NCBI GenBank assembly: GCA_936432065.2
Contig: OW386289.2
Span: forward strand, 19,736,277 to 19,800,276
DNA from: Rutpela maculata
Taxonomy: Eukaryota > Arthropoda > Insecta > Coleoptera > Cerambycidae
Direction: 5' to 3'
DNA: 64,000 nucleotides
The notes beneath the pieces are model-generated. The model was not told the origin of the DNA and did not search any database. It worked only from the letters and a program-made list of their open reading frames with translations. A program made the translations under genes and the position numbers. Below, piece after piece: positions 47,527-61,171 of this stretch. Position 1 is the stretch's first letter; the number at the start of each line of letters is the position of its first letter.

Positions 47527-48242
47527 TATACCTGTATACTACTACATCGATAATGTAACATTAAAAAATAGCTAAGGGCGTGTCGGACACACATTTTTAT
47601 GCGTGTTAAGGAACCTATTCAACGGCATCCACCTCATGAGGCACGCGAAAAAAAAAAAGGTTTCGCCCTCCTTTTTATAAGCTTTTATTTGAATTGTTTT
47701 GTATATTAGTTAGTTAGTATATTTAGTTCAAATCTTAAATTGCCAATTTGAACCGTTTAACGACGTCCAATTGAGCTGAAATTTTGCATATACGTGTAGT
47801 TCTGCTGACAATACAATAATATGGTACCAAAAAGTGTGTTTTCTAGTTTAAAACTACAATCTGATCGGATGTATTCACTCGGACGTTGCATTCTAAGAAA
47901 TGGCGGATGATCCGATACTTTTAGTCCGGAACTTTTAGTAAGGACGACGCAATGAATATAAAACTAATTAAGAGTAACTAAAAATTTAAAAATAAAATGA
48001 AATGGAAAAAACATTGTAAAAACAAGCTTTATTTTATTTAGATGTACTAAAATGAAAAAAAAAAATAAAATTAATTTTCTTAAAAGCTTGTCGCGAATAA
48101 AAAAAATACGTCCTAAAAGCTTTTAAGGCAATTAATGTGATTTTTTTTTATTTTTTTCGATTTAATACCCTTAAATAATAATAAAAGCTTGCATTTAAAA
48201 AGTTTTTTTACATTTTATTTTTCTCGTATACTTCCAAAATGT
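47527..48242. other. Non-coding flank
   Basis: AT-rich 3' flank with several short T/A runs and AAGCTT-containing stretches (about 48040-48190) that repeat weakly. No gene seen. Confidence 0.5.
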
Positions 48243-48244
48243 AT

Positions 48245-51200
48245 CCCAGATAGCACCAGATAATCATAAAATATTCTGTAAATCTCCTCACTGACATGTA
48301 TATATCTGAATAATCGTATCATATTCCTGAAATATATAGGTTCCAGCGGAATATTCCTGGAATATGCATATTTTAATATTATAATGTTATTCTCACGGAA
48401 TATTTTAGAATTATTCTTACTGGAATATATTTGATTTCATATTACAGACATATTCTAAGAATAATCGTTATGATGAGACAAATTTTGCTTGTTTACCTAA
48501 TCATTATGTCGTTGTAGGCAACAATAAACAAATATGATCCTTATTTGAAATTTGCGATAAAGAACACATAGCACAATCGGGATAAAGGATGACAAATTGA
48601 TGTACCTGGATATCCCAGTCCGTGAAATAAATAGAAAAATGGATGTACCTTTTAGGATTTCCTATATTAGGATGTCCTCAAGGCAACCCATTTTGGTACG
48701 TACCAGAATATTATTTTATGGATGTCAATGGACTATCCCATTTTGGTATTAACTATATCGATTAACATCAAATAAAAATGGATATACGATAAAGAGTCCT
48801 AAATCTCCTTAAGATGCACCCTAATATTGTGGTCTTAATATATTTAAATAAAGCGCCATTTTGATTTCCGACAGGCCAAACTGATCAAAGCAAATACCCT
48901 AAACACAAAGCATCTAAACTATGATGTGATCTAAACACACAGCATCTGCATTAATAGTTTTTATTTCTCAAATATTTAAATAATAATTATTGTGAGTGAA
49001 TCTATATTTTAAACTTGTACCTTTGTGTCTTATCCATTTAGTTCGGCTTTATTTGAGTAATAAACACTATAAAAAGTAAGTAAACAGATATAAAAATATA
49101 ACATAACCTATTAAACTTCATGTTATGATAAATATCTGATCGTGGTTGAAGATTTAATATTACTTAGTAGTGTCATGTTGTCATGTTCGAAACCTCGAAA
49201 ATTTAATACGATTTTTTCACATTTTCAGAATGCCAAAGGAAGGTAAAAAAGGAGGATTTATATTCACACTCCCATATTTTAAGGGACACAATTGCTGAGA
49301 ATCCTACGATATAAAATTAATTTGGCTCAAGAATTGAATACTGAAGTCAGCTTGGAGAGAAAATGTGAATCACTTGAAAGAATTGTAAAATCTGATAATA
49401 AACCGGACGAAATTGAATTTGAGAATGACTGCAAATAATGTACTTAGTTAATAACCTCAAACCATCTAGCAACTAATTGTGGATGAAAATAAGTAAGTAA
49501 ATATTGTACTTTAAGATAATTATTTTAAACTTTTATTACACTTTTAAATGAAAAATAGGATACGATATCAGACAGAACACAGGTGGAGAGACTGCATGAA
49601 AATACAGAGACTTATTACAATCTTTTATCTTGCAATTCTATTTGTCAGAGTGTACTGTATGTATTTTAATTTACAATTTGGTAAATTATTATTATTCACT
49701 GAGTACTATACGTTATACCTGTATACTTCAATCATTTCTATATTTTTATATTACCCACTTTTTATTTTTTTTGATAATATTGGTTCAAATAATAATAACT
49801 AAGTTTATTTTAGCTGCAACCACGAGTGAGTATATTATGGAAAACGATGCAGATCTGTTAAATGGTTACCCGAGAAGCGTAAAAGAGAGGAGCGAGGCAA
49901 AGAAAAGAGTTGAGAAGTAGAAATGCACTACATGCTAAAAATTTATGTCCCGTTATTATTAGATTTGCAAAAGTAATATAGGTATTTATTTTATATTTTT
50001 CTAGGAAGTTTGCTTTTTAAAATTACAAATGTTTTTAAATAATTAACTTATTTCCATTAATAAAATAGTGTTATTATTATTTAAATAGCACTTAATTCCA
50101 TACATATAAAATACTTTTGTTTTTTTATAAAATTGTAGTTTCTTTGGCGATGGTTAATAAACCGAATCGTAATAAAATAATATTCTATTTATTAACTGAC
50201 CGTAAATCCAAGAAATTACATATCAAGTTATAAGGAAAGAAATAGGCAAGTGCAAATATTTCAAAAATGTGCACATTTGACAAAAATTTTACAATTTTTT
50301 TTTTTTTTTTAATTTAACACGTTCGCTGTCCCAATGGTCAGTAAGTATGAGGTGAACTATAACAACACGTGCAATTTTAGTGTTATTCTCACCCGATAAA
50401 ACAAAACTTTAAAATAACGCCTTTTATAATAATATATTAAGATAATATTAAGAAAGCTACCGATCAATTCGAGTAAGGTGTTTCGGCAAAGCTAAAAATT
50501 TGTAGATGGATGATTCAGTACTAGTTAAATTTTTTTAGTGTGCAATTAATTACATAGATATTATTAAAATTGTATTAGAAGTGTTTCTTTTTTTTTTGGG
50601 TAAAATCGGGAAATTCTTGCTCTGTTTACATTGCAAAAATGTAATTACTCTTACCAAGTAAGCTCCTACTATTACATTTTGTGTGGGGAGGAGATGGTAA
50701 AAAAAATAGTTGAGTTACAATTTTAGCTTTTTACTTGACGAACACGCAGCTTTGAAATAATGCTTCTTTTGATAGTAAGTAATCAGTTGAAAAAAAATAC
50801 AAGTTTTTTTATTCCAACAGGGTCTAATTTAAAAGTTAATTGTAAATGGAGGGGACTATTTACAGGAAAAAAATGAGCCTATAGATATTCTGAGGATATT
50901 GCTGGAATGATCTGGATAATGCACAAAAGAATAATTTAGGAATAAATGAAATTTTAATCTGTAGATATCCTAGGATTTATCCTGAAATAACTGGTATATT
51001 TCAGGATTATTCTTAGGGAACAATCTAAGAATAATTCGATTTTGAACCCATGGATATTTCAGGATTAAACATGGAATAATCTGGATATTCCTGCAATATT
51101 CCCTCGGAATATTCCTAGAACTCAAAAAAAATTCTCATTTCGATATTCTGAGAATATTCCTCGTAGAGTGTATATATCTAGATCATTTTCTAAGATTAAT

Positions 51201-51258
51201 CCAATATGCCGAAAAGATTATTCCAAGAATATTTTAGGAATATATTGTGCTATCTGGG
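48245..51258. mobile_element. 3.0-kb CCCAG...CTGGG element C
   Basis: The ends are CCCAGATAGCAC (48245) and GTGCTATCTGGG (51258), a perfect 12-bp inverted repeat, with AT duplicated at 48243-48244 and 51259-51260. The outer about 250-350 bp on each side are dense in GGAATATTCC-like words (48290-48480 and 50880-51250). The interior holds a coding remnant (49230-49437) and short frames at 49548-49920 of unknown nature. Confidence 0.88.
49230..49437 (+). pseudogene. Exon-like remnant in element C
   Basis: After TTTTCAG an ATG opens MPKEGKKGGFIFTLPYF. With one shift the sequence reads ILRYKINLAQELNTEVSLER and KCESLERIVKSDNKPDEI to a stop at 49437. The composition is protein-like, but the family is not recognised. 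Confidence 0.35.
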
Positions 51259-51260
51259 AT

Positions 51261-53153
51261 CATTCTAAGGTGACTGTAATAATTCTCATTGGAAGTCCTT
51301 AATTCAGTGCTACTTCCACAAATGTTTTCAAATGATTAGGTCCATCGGTTGAAAACTTACAATACGGCACTGTGACTCACAGACGGGCATGACAAAACTA
51401 TAAGGGTTCGTAGTAATCACTACGGAATTCCAAAGGCGTTTTTGATGGCGCTGAAAATCATGCTCCACCTTCTCCAAACACGATGACGTTTTGATAGTTG
51501 TTATCGATGTAATACAGTATACATATATTAAAAAAAGCAAAAATGCCGAAAATCGCAGCACATAATGAAATAGATAAATAATATCTATACAAACATACTT
51601 CTTACCTATATTATTGAAAATTATATTATTTTACTGGGTATTTTATTTAATAAAAATTAACAACGGTTATATGATGTTTTTCTCCTTACAAGCCTTATAA
51701 GTTAAATTTGACTAGGGACTTTACCAGTACAATCAGAATTTCAATTTATTTTTTAATTTATATACCTACTTTAAAAGAAAGTTAACATTTACATATTTCT
51801 ATTTATAACTAAAAACTACATTTTAGACTAGAATGTCAGGAGTAACAAATTAAAACGGATGATTTTTTTTTTAATTTGTTACTCTGCATATTCTTTCCTA
51901 ATACGCGCAGTTTTTGATTTATACATGGAAGTGTGCAACTTTCTCTTAAAATTCTTGAAAAATAGGTTCTCTTCGAAAATGTATATTTCATCAACACAAT
52001 TGCTGAAAAAATGTTTATTACCAGGATGACTGATCTTATAATAAAATATACGTAATAATTTTATGTCTCCAAAATTATTCCAAAAATTATCAAATAACAT
52101 TTCTTTGCGTTTCACCCGGTATTGTTTAAGTGGTTGTAAAAATCGAAACTAAAGATATTCAACGGATCATGTTTGACTTCAAAGAAATATTGTTAAAAAG
52201 CAAAATAAAGATACATTTACTACCTACAAAAAAGTCTTCTTTACATTTCTTGCAAAAATTAATGTTTAAAGATATATGTCCTAAAGAGCGCACAAAAACG
52301 CACTGCCATTCCTATTTTCCACACCCCATACAAGGTGATTTACTCAAATAATTTTTTGTTCGTCAAGTAGGTATACTTACGTAATTGTTATTACCTATGC
52401 CGCTGCAAGGTTTCAATTATATGTATATTTTTGTTATTGCATAAAATTTTTAACTTCATTGCCTGTACAACAACGATGGATTTACTGCAAGTTTATATTG
52501 AAAAGTAAAATTGAAATTCAAGAAATTTGACAAAATCTGTACGGTATTGGCCTCCTTTGACTAAATGTTTTGTTCACACTTTATATATTTTTTATCGTTA
52601 TATAAATATACAAAATAACTACTTCTTGAAGCATTGCTAAAGGCACTTTTAAATAATGAACATTATTTCAAAATACGGGAAGAAATAAAAATTATTGTAA
52701 TAATAACAAAAAATTCGCCAATGACCGCTGGCTGTATTAATTCATTGTCCTCAAACGACTGATCTACGTAAATTGCTTATAAGTGCACTTCAGATTCTCA
52801 TTATACATACTTCATTAGTTTTCCAACTGTAAAAAATATTGGTAACTTTCGGCATATAAGTACTACACAGATTTTATTTATAAAACATATCGTAACCATT
52901 CAGCAACATTTTTGCGGGCGCTTATGGATATCAACGACCTTCATGGAAATACTAGGCACCTAGCATCGCATTTAGTTTGTCGCTTACGTACCACACCGGC
53001 AGTGCTTGAGACAGTAGAGAAAAACGGGAGCGTATGTTGTAGCTTCCACACCGTCGATAGATGTGTGGTAGACACGTTTGGTGACGCGCGGGGTTAGGAA
53101 AGGGTACACGTGGTCTTTACCCGACTTCGGTTGCAGGTAGTGTATCCTCTTAA
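51261..53153. other. Non-coding or unrecognised stretch
   Basis: Short frames at 51328-51561 and 51879-52115 (minus) and 52130-52351 (plus) show no domain. 52900-53100 is more GC-rich and has a 62-codon frame with no match I know. No terminal repeats seen. Confidence 0.4.
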
Positions 53154-53230
53154 AATGTCATGAAACGTCGAGATTTTAAGTTTGAGCGAAAAAAAATTTC
53201 TGTCTGTCTGTCGGTCTGTCTGTCTGTCTA

Positions 53231-53267
<37 letters not shown>

Positions 53268-53370
53268 AACTTTTTTTTGTGCGCACGTTTACTCTGGAAC
53301 CGTTTAAGATATTGACTTGAAATTTGGTACACATATGTACTTTAACGAGATCTAGAACTAGATTATATTT
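53154..53370 (+). repeat. Dispersed repeat with (TCTG)n, copy 1
   Basis: AATGTCATGAAACGTCG at 53154 through AGATCTAGAACTAGATTAT at about 53360 matches 60878-61022. The (TCTG)n run is at 53200-53268 and is expanded relative to copy 2. Confidence 0.85.
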
Positions 53371-53741
53371 TCATCTTGTGCCGTCGAAGGGTTGGGGTGT
53401 AAATTGGGGTAAATTTGGGGTAAATGGGTAAATCAAGCAGGTAAGAGTCCACGAAATTGGTATTTAGTATATACAAGAGAAGCTAAGGTCTCAAAAAAAA
53501 AAATTGGCATTAGCCACCCCCATTACCACCCCCATCCCCTTATTAAAGGAGATGAAAAAAAATTGTGATTAAGTGTATGTACAGGGACCAGAAACCTCAA
53601 AATATTGTTTTACTTCATCCACCCCCCACTACCACCCACCTATCACCACCCCCACCCCACTACCGATGCGGGGTATCGTTTTATGGGTTTTTGGGGTAGA
53701 GGATTTCAAATATATTATTAAAGTTCCATAAACAATTATTT

Positions 53742-54748
53742 TCACATACAAAGTTTTTTCGTTGTGAGTGACTTGGATAGAGAATCTGGATGTGGAAGTA
53801 GTGATTCCTTGGGCAGCGGTTTTTTCTTATTAACTACACCCAGTAACACATAACATATAAAGAGCTTATCCACAATTTTAAGATACTTATTGATATAGTT
53901 ACAAATTTTAATTGAAGTCTCCAAATCTATGAATGCAACCAAATAGTCCCATTTTAAATGTACTTCTGGATTAGCAATTTCTCTGAATCTGCGGTTCTCT
54001 TCATTTGAGTCTCTAGTATGATATATATTTTCTAAATAACTTTTGTAGTGAATGACTAGAAATTCTAATTCAACGTCGCTTAACATTATGTAACTCTTGT
54101 TTTCTCTGTTAATGAACGGATCATTATCGATACTGTTACAGGTGAAACACTTAAATACATATTTTTTATCTTGAACATCTTTAAATGAAATTGCTTCCTT
54201 TGAATTTATTTTGGAACATACTGTAAAATGCAACCACCTCTTGCATATAAAACACTCTACATACTGGTCTTCTGTGTGTCTGCCACACTGCAAGCGTTTA
54301 TCAAACATATTTTCTGATGATAGCAGTAACAAATGTTTGAAGTGTGATTCTGAAACGTTCAGGATCAAAATCATCATCCAATAACGAGGTCATGAAATAT
54401 GTCATATTCTTAACCTTTGTTAAAACCAGTATGTAGTACAGTACAAAAACTCCACAGTTTTCATTATCTTCGAATATTAAATTTCTGGGTAGGATTCAAA
54501 CCAATTTTAAAAATTTTGCACTTTCGAATATTAAATTTCTGGGTAGGATTCAAACGATCTCTAGTACTAAAATAACGTTTAATCTTTTTGAAATTATCTT
54601 CTTCTGGTAAATCGCTGTTGCCAGGGTTTAAAAAGTAAACGCTACAATTTTCAGTATCCAGAATTATCAATATCCAATGGACCCCATTAATATTATAAGG
54701 CATTAATACATACCTTATATTTACTAGTGATTTAACATAAGGAGTAAA
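53742..54748 (-). pseudogene. Ulp1-like protease with PHD-like zinc finger, copy 2 part B
   Basis: The minus-strand counterpart of 33914-34665. From 54748 it reads the protease with GVHWILIILD. The segment with the Gln loop is deleted and a short NPTQKFNIR stretch is duplicated, yet DNENCGVFV with the catalytic Cys is present (about 54440-54465). A shifted frame then carries CGRHTEDQYVECFICKRWLH and YVFKCFTC, a C...CxxCxxW.H...CxxC arrangement like a PHD finger, continuing to a stop at 53742. The first protease residues are cut off by element F, and the upstream part of the transposon is at 63246-64000. Confidence 0.72.
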
Positions 54749-55879
54749 CCCAGTAAACACACTCCGCCACATCCACATTATAGCCACTCACATTTTGGTG
54801 GATTTTGTGAATGGCAGAGCATCTCATCACTGTGATGACACTCTTTGGACCGTTTCAGAACGTACACATCATAACCACTTCTATGTGAGTGGAGATTGGG
54901 ACGTCCACAATCACCACATCATTTTAATGAAAAATTTTATAACGTGGATGTAACTAACTGATCCACCACTCACTTTGATATCCCCATTTCATACTAAATT
55001 GTGACCATCGCCGCCAGCGCCACTAGTCTAGTACTGCTGCTGGCGTTTCCTCTCCGCACCTGCGCAGTCATCTCCAGTATCTGTGCTCCAGTTTACACTT
55101 GTTGGGTTGTAGACATTGATGTCAATAACTTTTGTTTAATGCCTTTAGTTTTTGTTTGTTAAATATCAACACATTTTTACGTAAAGGTAAGTACCTGCTT
55201 GTTTTAACTTCACTGTTACTATGAAATTATGCATTTTTATTTTTATAATTTCATATTTCATGACACCGAATGGATGACGCCATTAAAATTTAAGGGAAAA
55301 AAGCAAGTTAAGCTAATTTATCATTTAATATGTTGGTTAACACTGGTTCTTTATTTTTTTATGTAGAGCATATTTAGCTTATTTTAGATTTAAATACTGG
55401 CAATTAAGTATTTTCCAATTTGCGACAAAATGCAATCACATTTGAATTAATTATTACCTATCAAGGTGTTTATAAAAAAAGTCCCAGTCCTAACTTATTC
55501 TATCTTAGTCTTAATTTTTTCCCTAAAAAGTTAAATGTACAGGTTACCCGTACTTATGCCGTTTATAAAAGTCGTAATCCTGTATTGTTCCTAACTTAAC
55601 CTAAAATTTTTAGGTACATTTTTCCTAGGGGCTAATACCACAGAATAGATCAGAAATCAATTCCAATTGGCGTGAAAAGTTCGCGTATTTATTTTACGAT
55701 CAACTTAGGACAAAGGCAAGTTTTTATAAACCAGTCTTAAGATATCAGATATGTTTTAGGGAAAAATTAAGACTAAGATAGGCTAAGTTAGGACTGGGAT
55801 TTTTTGATAAACTCACCCTCATTTATTTTGCTCTAGTAGAGGTACCCTATATTATTTTAATACCCGAATAACGAATATC

Positions 55880-56110
55880 CCAGTTGGTCCAGTCAACGAA
55901 GCGCTAAAATCTCCAAAATCTCTAATTTGAGTGCTAATGAATGGATTTTGATGAAACCTTGCAATGCGTTTGCAATGTGTGTGTAAATGTGCAATGTGTA
56001 AATGTGTGCAATGTGTTTGTAAAGTTGAAAAAAAGGTTAGAGTAGGAACTGATCGAAAAGAGTAGAAAACACGGGTTCTGTAACTTGCAGAATTAAGGTA
56101 CTTGTATACT
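55880..56110 (-). repeat. Inverted partial copy of the start of repeat R
   Basis: On the minus strand it matches 58335-58510 (TCATCAAAATCCATTCATTAG..., AACCCG..., CCTACTCTAA). It therefore forms an inverted repeat of about 200 bp with a 2.2-kb spacer inside element F. Confidence 0.7.
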
Positions 56111-57494
56111 AAAATGGACTTTTACAGTTTTAAATGTAATTTGGTATACTAATAAATAAAGTGATTTTACACTTGAATTTTTAATAAAAATAAAATCGTC
56201 CGTTTAGTTTCAGAGTAATTGATTCGGAAAGTTTGACTTTTTTAGGCAAAGATGCCTTATTTGACGTAGTAGAGATCGGCTCAAGTTAATTTTCGCTCTT
56301 ATTACCACAATTTTTGAGAAATATGGTTCAAAAACTAACATAACATTAAGTAGTTACTTATTAACACTCTGTTAAATCCCTGAAAAAAATCGTCCGTCTA
56401 GTATAAAAGTTATTAGAACATTAATCAATTTTAACACCAACATTTGTGTAAATGAAACAGCTGTTGAAATTGATTGGCAACGTTGTATATTAAGAAGATG
56501 GCGTGAATATTTAAATTTTTAAAAAGTATAAGATTAAAAATTAGTATAAATACTCTTTAGATTTGTTACCTACAATTTTTTCTGAAAAATCGATGAATAT
56601 CAAGATATTCGAGTAAATGGAGAAAATTTCACATTTTCATAGAAAATGCATGTAAATTTTAAAAAACAATTTTGTCAGAAATCTTTGTTTTGAAGGGCCG
56701 AAAGAAATAAAGTATCTAGGTAATACATGATATTAAGTGGACAGCGTATATGAGATCGATTTTAATTAATTACCGATTAATTACGGTGACAAAATGGCGA
56801 AATTTTACAGAAGAAAGAAAAGTCCCAATTTCCGCCAACTCTAATTCTCTAATTTTTGCCGAAATCCAAAAAATAAAAAAAAGAGTTTTAGCAAATTTAA
56901 TTCTATTTAAATTAGCTAGAATAGTCTTTTGGCGTAGGAGTCAAGATTAAGAAGTTGACAACTTTTGAAGCACAAAATTTGCGTTTTTCTGCCCTACATC
57001 GACGACATTTCAGTAAATATCTCCGTAACGAAGAGAAAAGTTAAAATTCTGATGGTAGCAAAGGATTCGCAGTGAAAAATACTTGTTTGACCTTATTTCG
57101 AGCTAGCTCTTAACATTTCGGACATATTTGCGAAAAATAGTAAAAAACAGCTGGCATTTCGGAAACGAAAAAATTACAAAAACATGCGATCTTGACACGT
57201 TCATATTTTTTGAAAAACACCAGCGGGAGGGCCGTATGATGTTACGACGTAAAGAGGAAGACTTCCAGTTAAACCTCATCGTGAATTGCATATCGAAGTT
57301 GGAAAATTCGGCTCGGCGCGAGCGAAATATAGCCAGATTAATTGTAGCAGATTAGTATATGACAGTAATGACAATCGTATTCAATACAGTGTTGCCAAAT
57401 CCTTTTACTCTATCTCTCTCGCGCTTTAATTCATTACATCCACCGCTAGACTCGCTCTTATCAGAATACAAGTACCTTAAGTTAAAAATGAAAA

Positions 57495-58320
57495 AAAAAC
57501 AATATATTTACCTTTTTTTGGTTCAAAATAAGATGTTTTTACTGTTGTGAATTTTTTCGAAAAATGCATATTTTTCGAGACTGGATCACTCAAAAATTCC
57601 CAAAAGTGGGGGAGGGGAAATGTAAAAGTTGGAAAAGAATCTGAAAAAATTCAGGTGAATGTATTATCGAAGTACAAGACTTTTTTTTTATTTATTTGCA
57701 ACTTTTCTGTAAAGTGTGTTTTCACCGAGTTTTTCCGGAAAAACATGAAAAACTACCTCTTTCTTGAAATTGCAGCGCTTTAAAAAGATTTAACTTAAAA
57801 ATTTGAATGTATTCAAGTGTGCATTCAACTCTTCTAAACATTTTTTGTCTCTTGGAATTTTTTTGTAACTTGTTAATTTTCCGAGTTACAGGCAGTTTTT
57901 CACGATAAATAATGTACTACATTTTTTGCACAAAAATACATGAAAATTCGAAACATAAGCGCGATTTTTTCAAACAAGCATTTGTTTCGTAACAATAAAG
58001 AAGATAAAATTCGTGATGTACCTTTTCGGATGCCATGTAAGAATAGAGTGCAGTAAACAAGCAGTGCATAAAAGTGCGTTATTTCATTATCTTTAAATGA
58101 GATTAAAAATCGTTAAATTTATAAAAAAATGTATCATGTAATTTTTTTCTTAAGGAATAATTATTCATCTGACGATAAGAATTCTTGTGGATGTGAGGCA
58201 CGACAAAATAATTTAGTACATTATTTATCTCGAGAAATATGCATTTTTCGAAAAAATTCACAAGAGTAAAAACGTCTTATTTTGTGCCAAAAAAAGGCAA
58301 ACAAGTATATTGTTTTTTTT
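57495..58320. repeat. Palindromic segment in element F
   Basis: ATTTACCTTTTTTTGG...TTTTCGAAAAATGCATATTTTTCG near 57508-57580 is answered by its inverse near 58238-58318. The 826-bp segment is AT-rich and non-coding. The frames at 57127-57355 (plus) and 57547-57783 (plus) have no motif. Confidence 0.7.
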
Positions 58321-60437
58321 TTTTTCATTTTTGACTTAACTCTACAAGTTACGGAACCCGCGATAAAAGAGATGTTTTGTACCGATCATTTCCTACTCTA
58401 ATCTTTTTTTTCAACTTTTTTATCAACGTCATTACACGTTGCACAAGGTTTTATCAAGATCCATTCATTAGCACTCAAATTAGCGTTGATTGGACTATGT
58501 CAAATTGGAACAAATTTCAACGTTTGACGGAAAAAACTGAAGTGTTGATACTTGGCAAGGATTTTAGGATTCACTATTAAACATACTAAAAGTCCCCAGC
58601 TCAAACTGTTGCACTCGAGCGGGCATCTTGGAGAAATGGCGCTCCAATTCAGCTTATTTCTTATACATATCTCTCTAACCATTAGCGATATCAAAAGTAT
58701 GTTTATGTAAAAAATAAAGGTTATAAAATTCTCTACAGAGTGTTATATGCCTTTTTTTCTAATCTATTATTATTGAGTGTTGTAATCTTTGATAAGATCG
58801 TGGATTTAAGTGACATAGGTACTTGCAATTTTAATGATTTCCCGATAATACCATCTTGATTGTCCAAATGGTCAGTATACTAAGTATGTAAGTATGTCAA
58901 TCACCCCAATTAAATAAAAATTATGAAAATAAAACATCAAACAATATTTATAAAATTCCTGTGTTTGTAGAATCGTATCAAAGGTGTTACAACACACTCT
59001 TCACATGCATTTTTTTTCATAAAATGTTTTATAAACCTTTATAATTACTAATCGATTTTTTCAAAATCAATAGGGTTCTTCCTTTAACCAACATACTGTA
59101 CTATACTGTCTAAATTTCAATAAAATTGGACTTTTCTCTTTTAAGTTATCGTACTCACAAAAGTGCTGTAAAGAGAGCCAGATGGACAAACCGACAGACT
59201 GACAGACGGATGTTTTAAAGTTATTCGGAATTCTAGAACCATCATAATATCGAGTTTTATTTTTTTCGCTTTTAGAAATGCGTTGATCAAATGTAATTTT
59301 CTTATTTTAGAAGATTATAATAACAGATATGGAAAAAAATTATATTACATTTTTTGTAGAGAATTTCATAAACTTTATTTTTTATAGGAGACATAATTTC
59401 GATATCTCTAATTAAAAGTTTAGCGAGACATAAGCAAATAACTTAATCTGAGCACCATTTTTTCAAACGCAAGAAACAGAGTTGGGGACTTTAAGTATGT
59501 TTAATAGTGGGCCTTAATGAACATCTCTGCCAAGTTTCAAAACTTTATTAGTTTTTTTCCATTTATTTTCCCTATTTGACTGGAATAATATAGGTATTTA
59601 TATATTTTTTTCTATTTTAGAATGTAAAACAGACAATTAAAACTATGTCAGTTCGTGGAGTTACTGACAGTGGCAGTACAATTAGAGAAAATACGGTAAG
59701 TTTATATTTTAAGTTCTAAAATCTTAGACATTTTGCATTTTAATTTTGTGAAAACTGCTTTTTTTACCAATTTTCTTCTGTATATAATAAGGCTCTATAA
59801 GAAAGATTTTATTGTTTATTATTTCATATTGAAATACTTGTTTCGGTAATGAGAAACTTCACCTTCAGTTACTTTTCTTGCCTAATTTTTAATTTAGTTT
59901 ATACCTACTTACTGTTTCATTTTAAGTCTGCCAACTCTCATCGAAACTTTGTTATTTTGCTAGATGAAATTCAAATTTTGGTGTTTTATAAGTCCACGAA
60001 GTTCAAATCATTTTAGAACCGTATTCTGCATGCCCTGCTAGAATCAAATTTTGAATTCTTATCTGTATTGCTAATTCATGCTTTGCAAAATAGTAGTTTA
60101 TTTTCAATCGAAGTAGCCTCGGCCTTTTTTAAAAATATTTCATTAGTGTCAAAGAAATGGTTCCAAATTCAATTTAATTTTACTTTAATAACAAAAACAA
60201 GTGTGTGGTTGAACTTGAAATTCGATAATGTGATATATTTGGATACTTGTCTTGTTTGTTTTTATTATTAAAAATTATTAAGTACAGAACACGCAGTAGC
60301 AGGCTTAAAATGTTTAAGTGTACATTTCAAATGTTATTATGTACATAGTGTGACCATGCATAGACTTACTATTACTATTACCTAAGTAAAACCCAAATAA
60401 ACAGATTAAACGCACTTAAACAAAATCTGAAATACTA
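58308..60437 (+). repeat. Dispersed repeat R, copy 2
   Basis: Uninterrupted counterpart of 6405-10345. It supplies the empty sites for the insertions at 8335 and 10346. Confidence 0.88.
59621..59695 (+). pseudogene. Exon-like block in repeat R, copy 2, with intact splice sites
   Basis: Acceptor CTATTTTAG, ATG at 59644, frame reading MSVRGVTDSGSTIRENT and donor ACG|GTAAGT. It could be a first coding exon whose partner exons lie elsewhere. It differs from copy 1 at three of seventeen residues and at the donor. Confidence 0.42.
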
Positions 60438-60765
60438 ATATTAATACTGCCACTTTTGACCTTTAGCTGTGGTGTTTTATTAGTAACGCAAAAATAATTG
60501 AACGTTTGTATTGTCCAAATATGTTGGATGAGTAGCTGCTTATATAGTTTGTCAAACCTCCCAATTAAAAACTGAATTAACTGTCTTAATCTTGATGGGA
60601 TATCGGTTGCTGTACTACTATTGTTATTCTAGATGCTCATTGTGAAATTTTATAGTGTGACGTGTAAAATTTGTCTGTCTGACGATTTGTTTTATATATA
60701 TATTGTTTTATATCTATATGATGTTTCTGTGTATTGATGATGTATTAGTCTTTTGGCTAAATAAA

Positions 60766-60871
<106 letters not shown>

Positions 60872-60877
60872 TCTTAG

Positions 60878-61022
60878 AATGTCATGAAACGTCGAGATTT
60901 TAAGTTGTCGGTCTGTCTGCCTGTAGTTTTTTTTGTGCGCACGATTACTCTGGAAGCATTTAAGATATTCACTAGAAATTTGGTAACGTATGTATTTTAA
61001 CGAGATCTGGAACTAGATTATT
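60878..61022 (+). repeat. Dispersed repeat, copy 2 (short TCTG tract)
   Basis: Matches 53154-53370 with only two or three TCTG units, so the tract expanded in copy 1 or contracted here. Confidence 0.85.
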
Positions 61023-61171
61023 CGCTTTAGATTTGAAAATTACTGTTTCCGTAATATTTTTTTTTATTGTTGCCTTGTAAAGTACACATATTAATACGCA
61101 ACCTTGATCCATTTTAGTTACCAATGGGCCAGCCTCTCTACTACCAATACTCAACTTTAACATTATTTTTA

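Noticed and set aside
52130..52351. 73-codon plus-strand frame, and 51879-52115 on the minus strand
   Set aside because: Protein-like in places but without domain, splice context or repeat support.
52912..53097. GC-richer 62-codon frame
   Set aside because: No recognisable motif; composition alone is not enough to call a gene.
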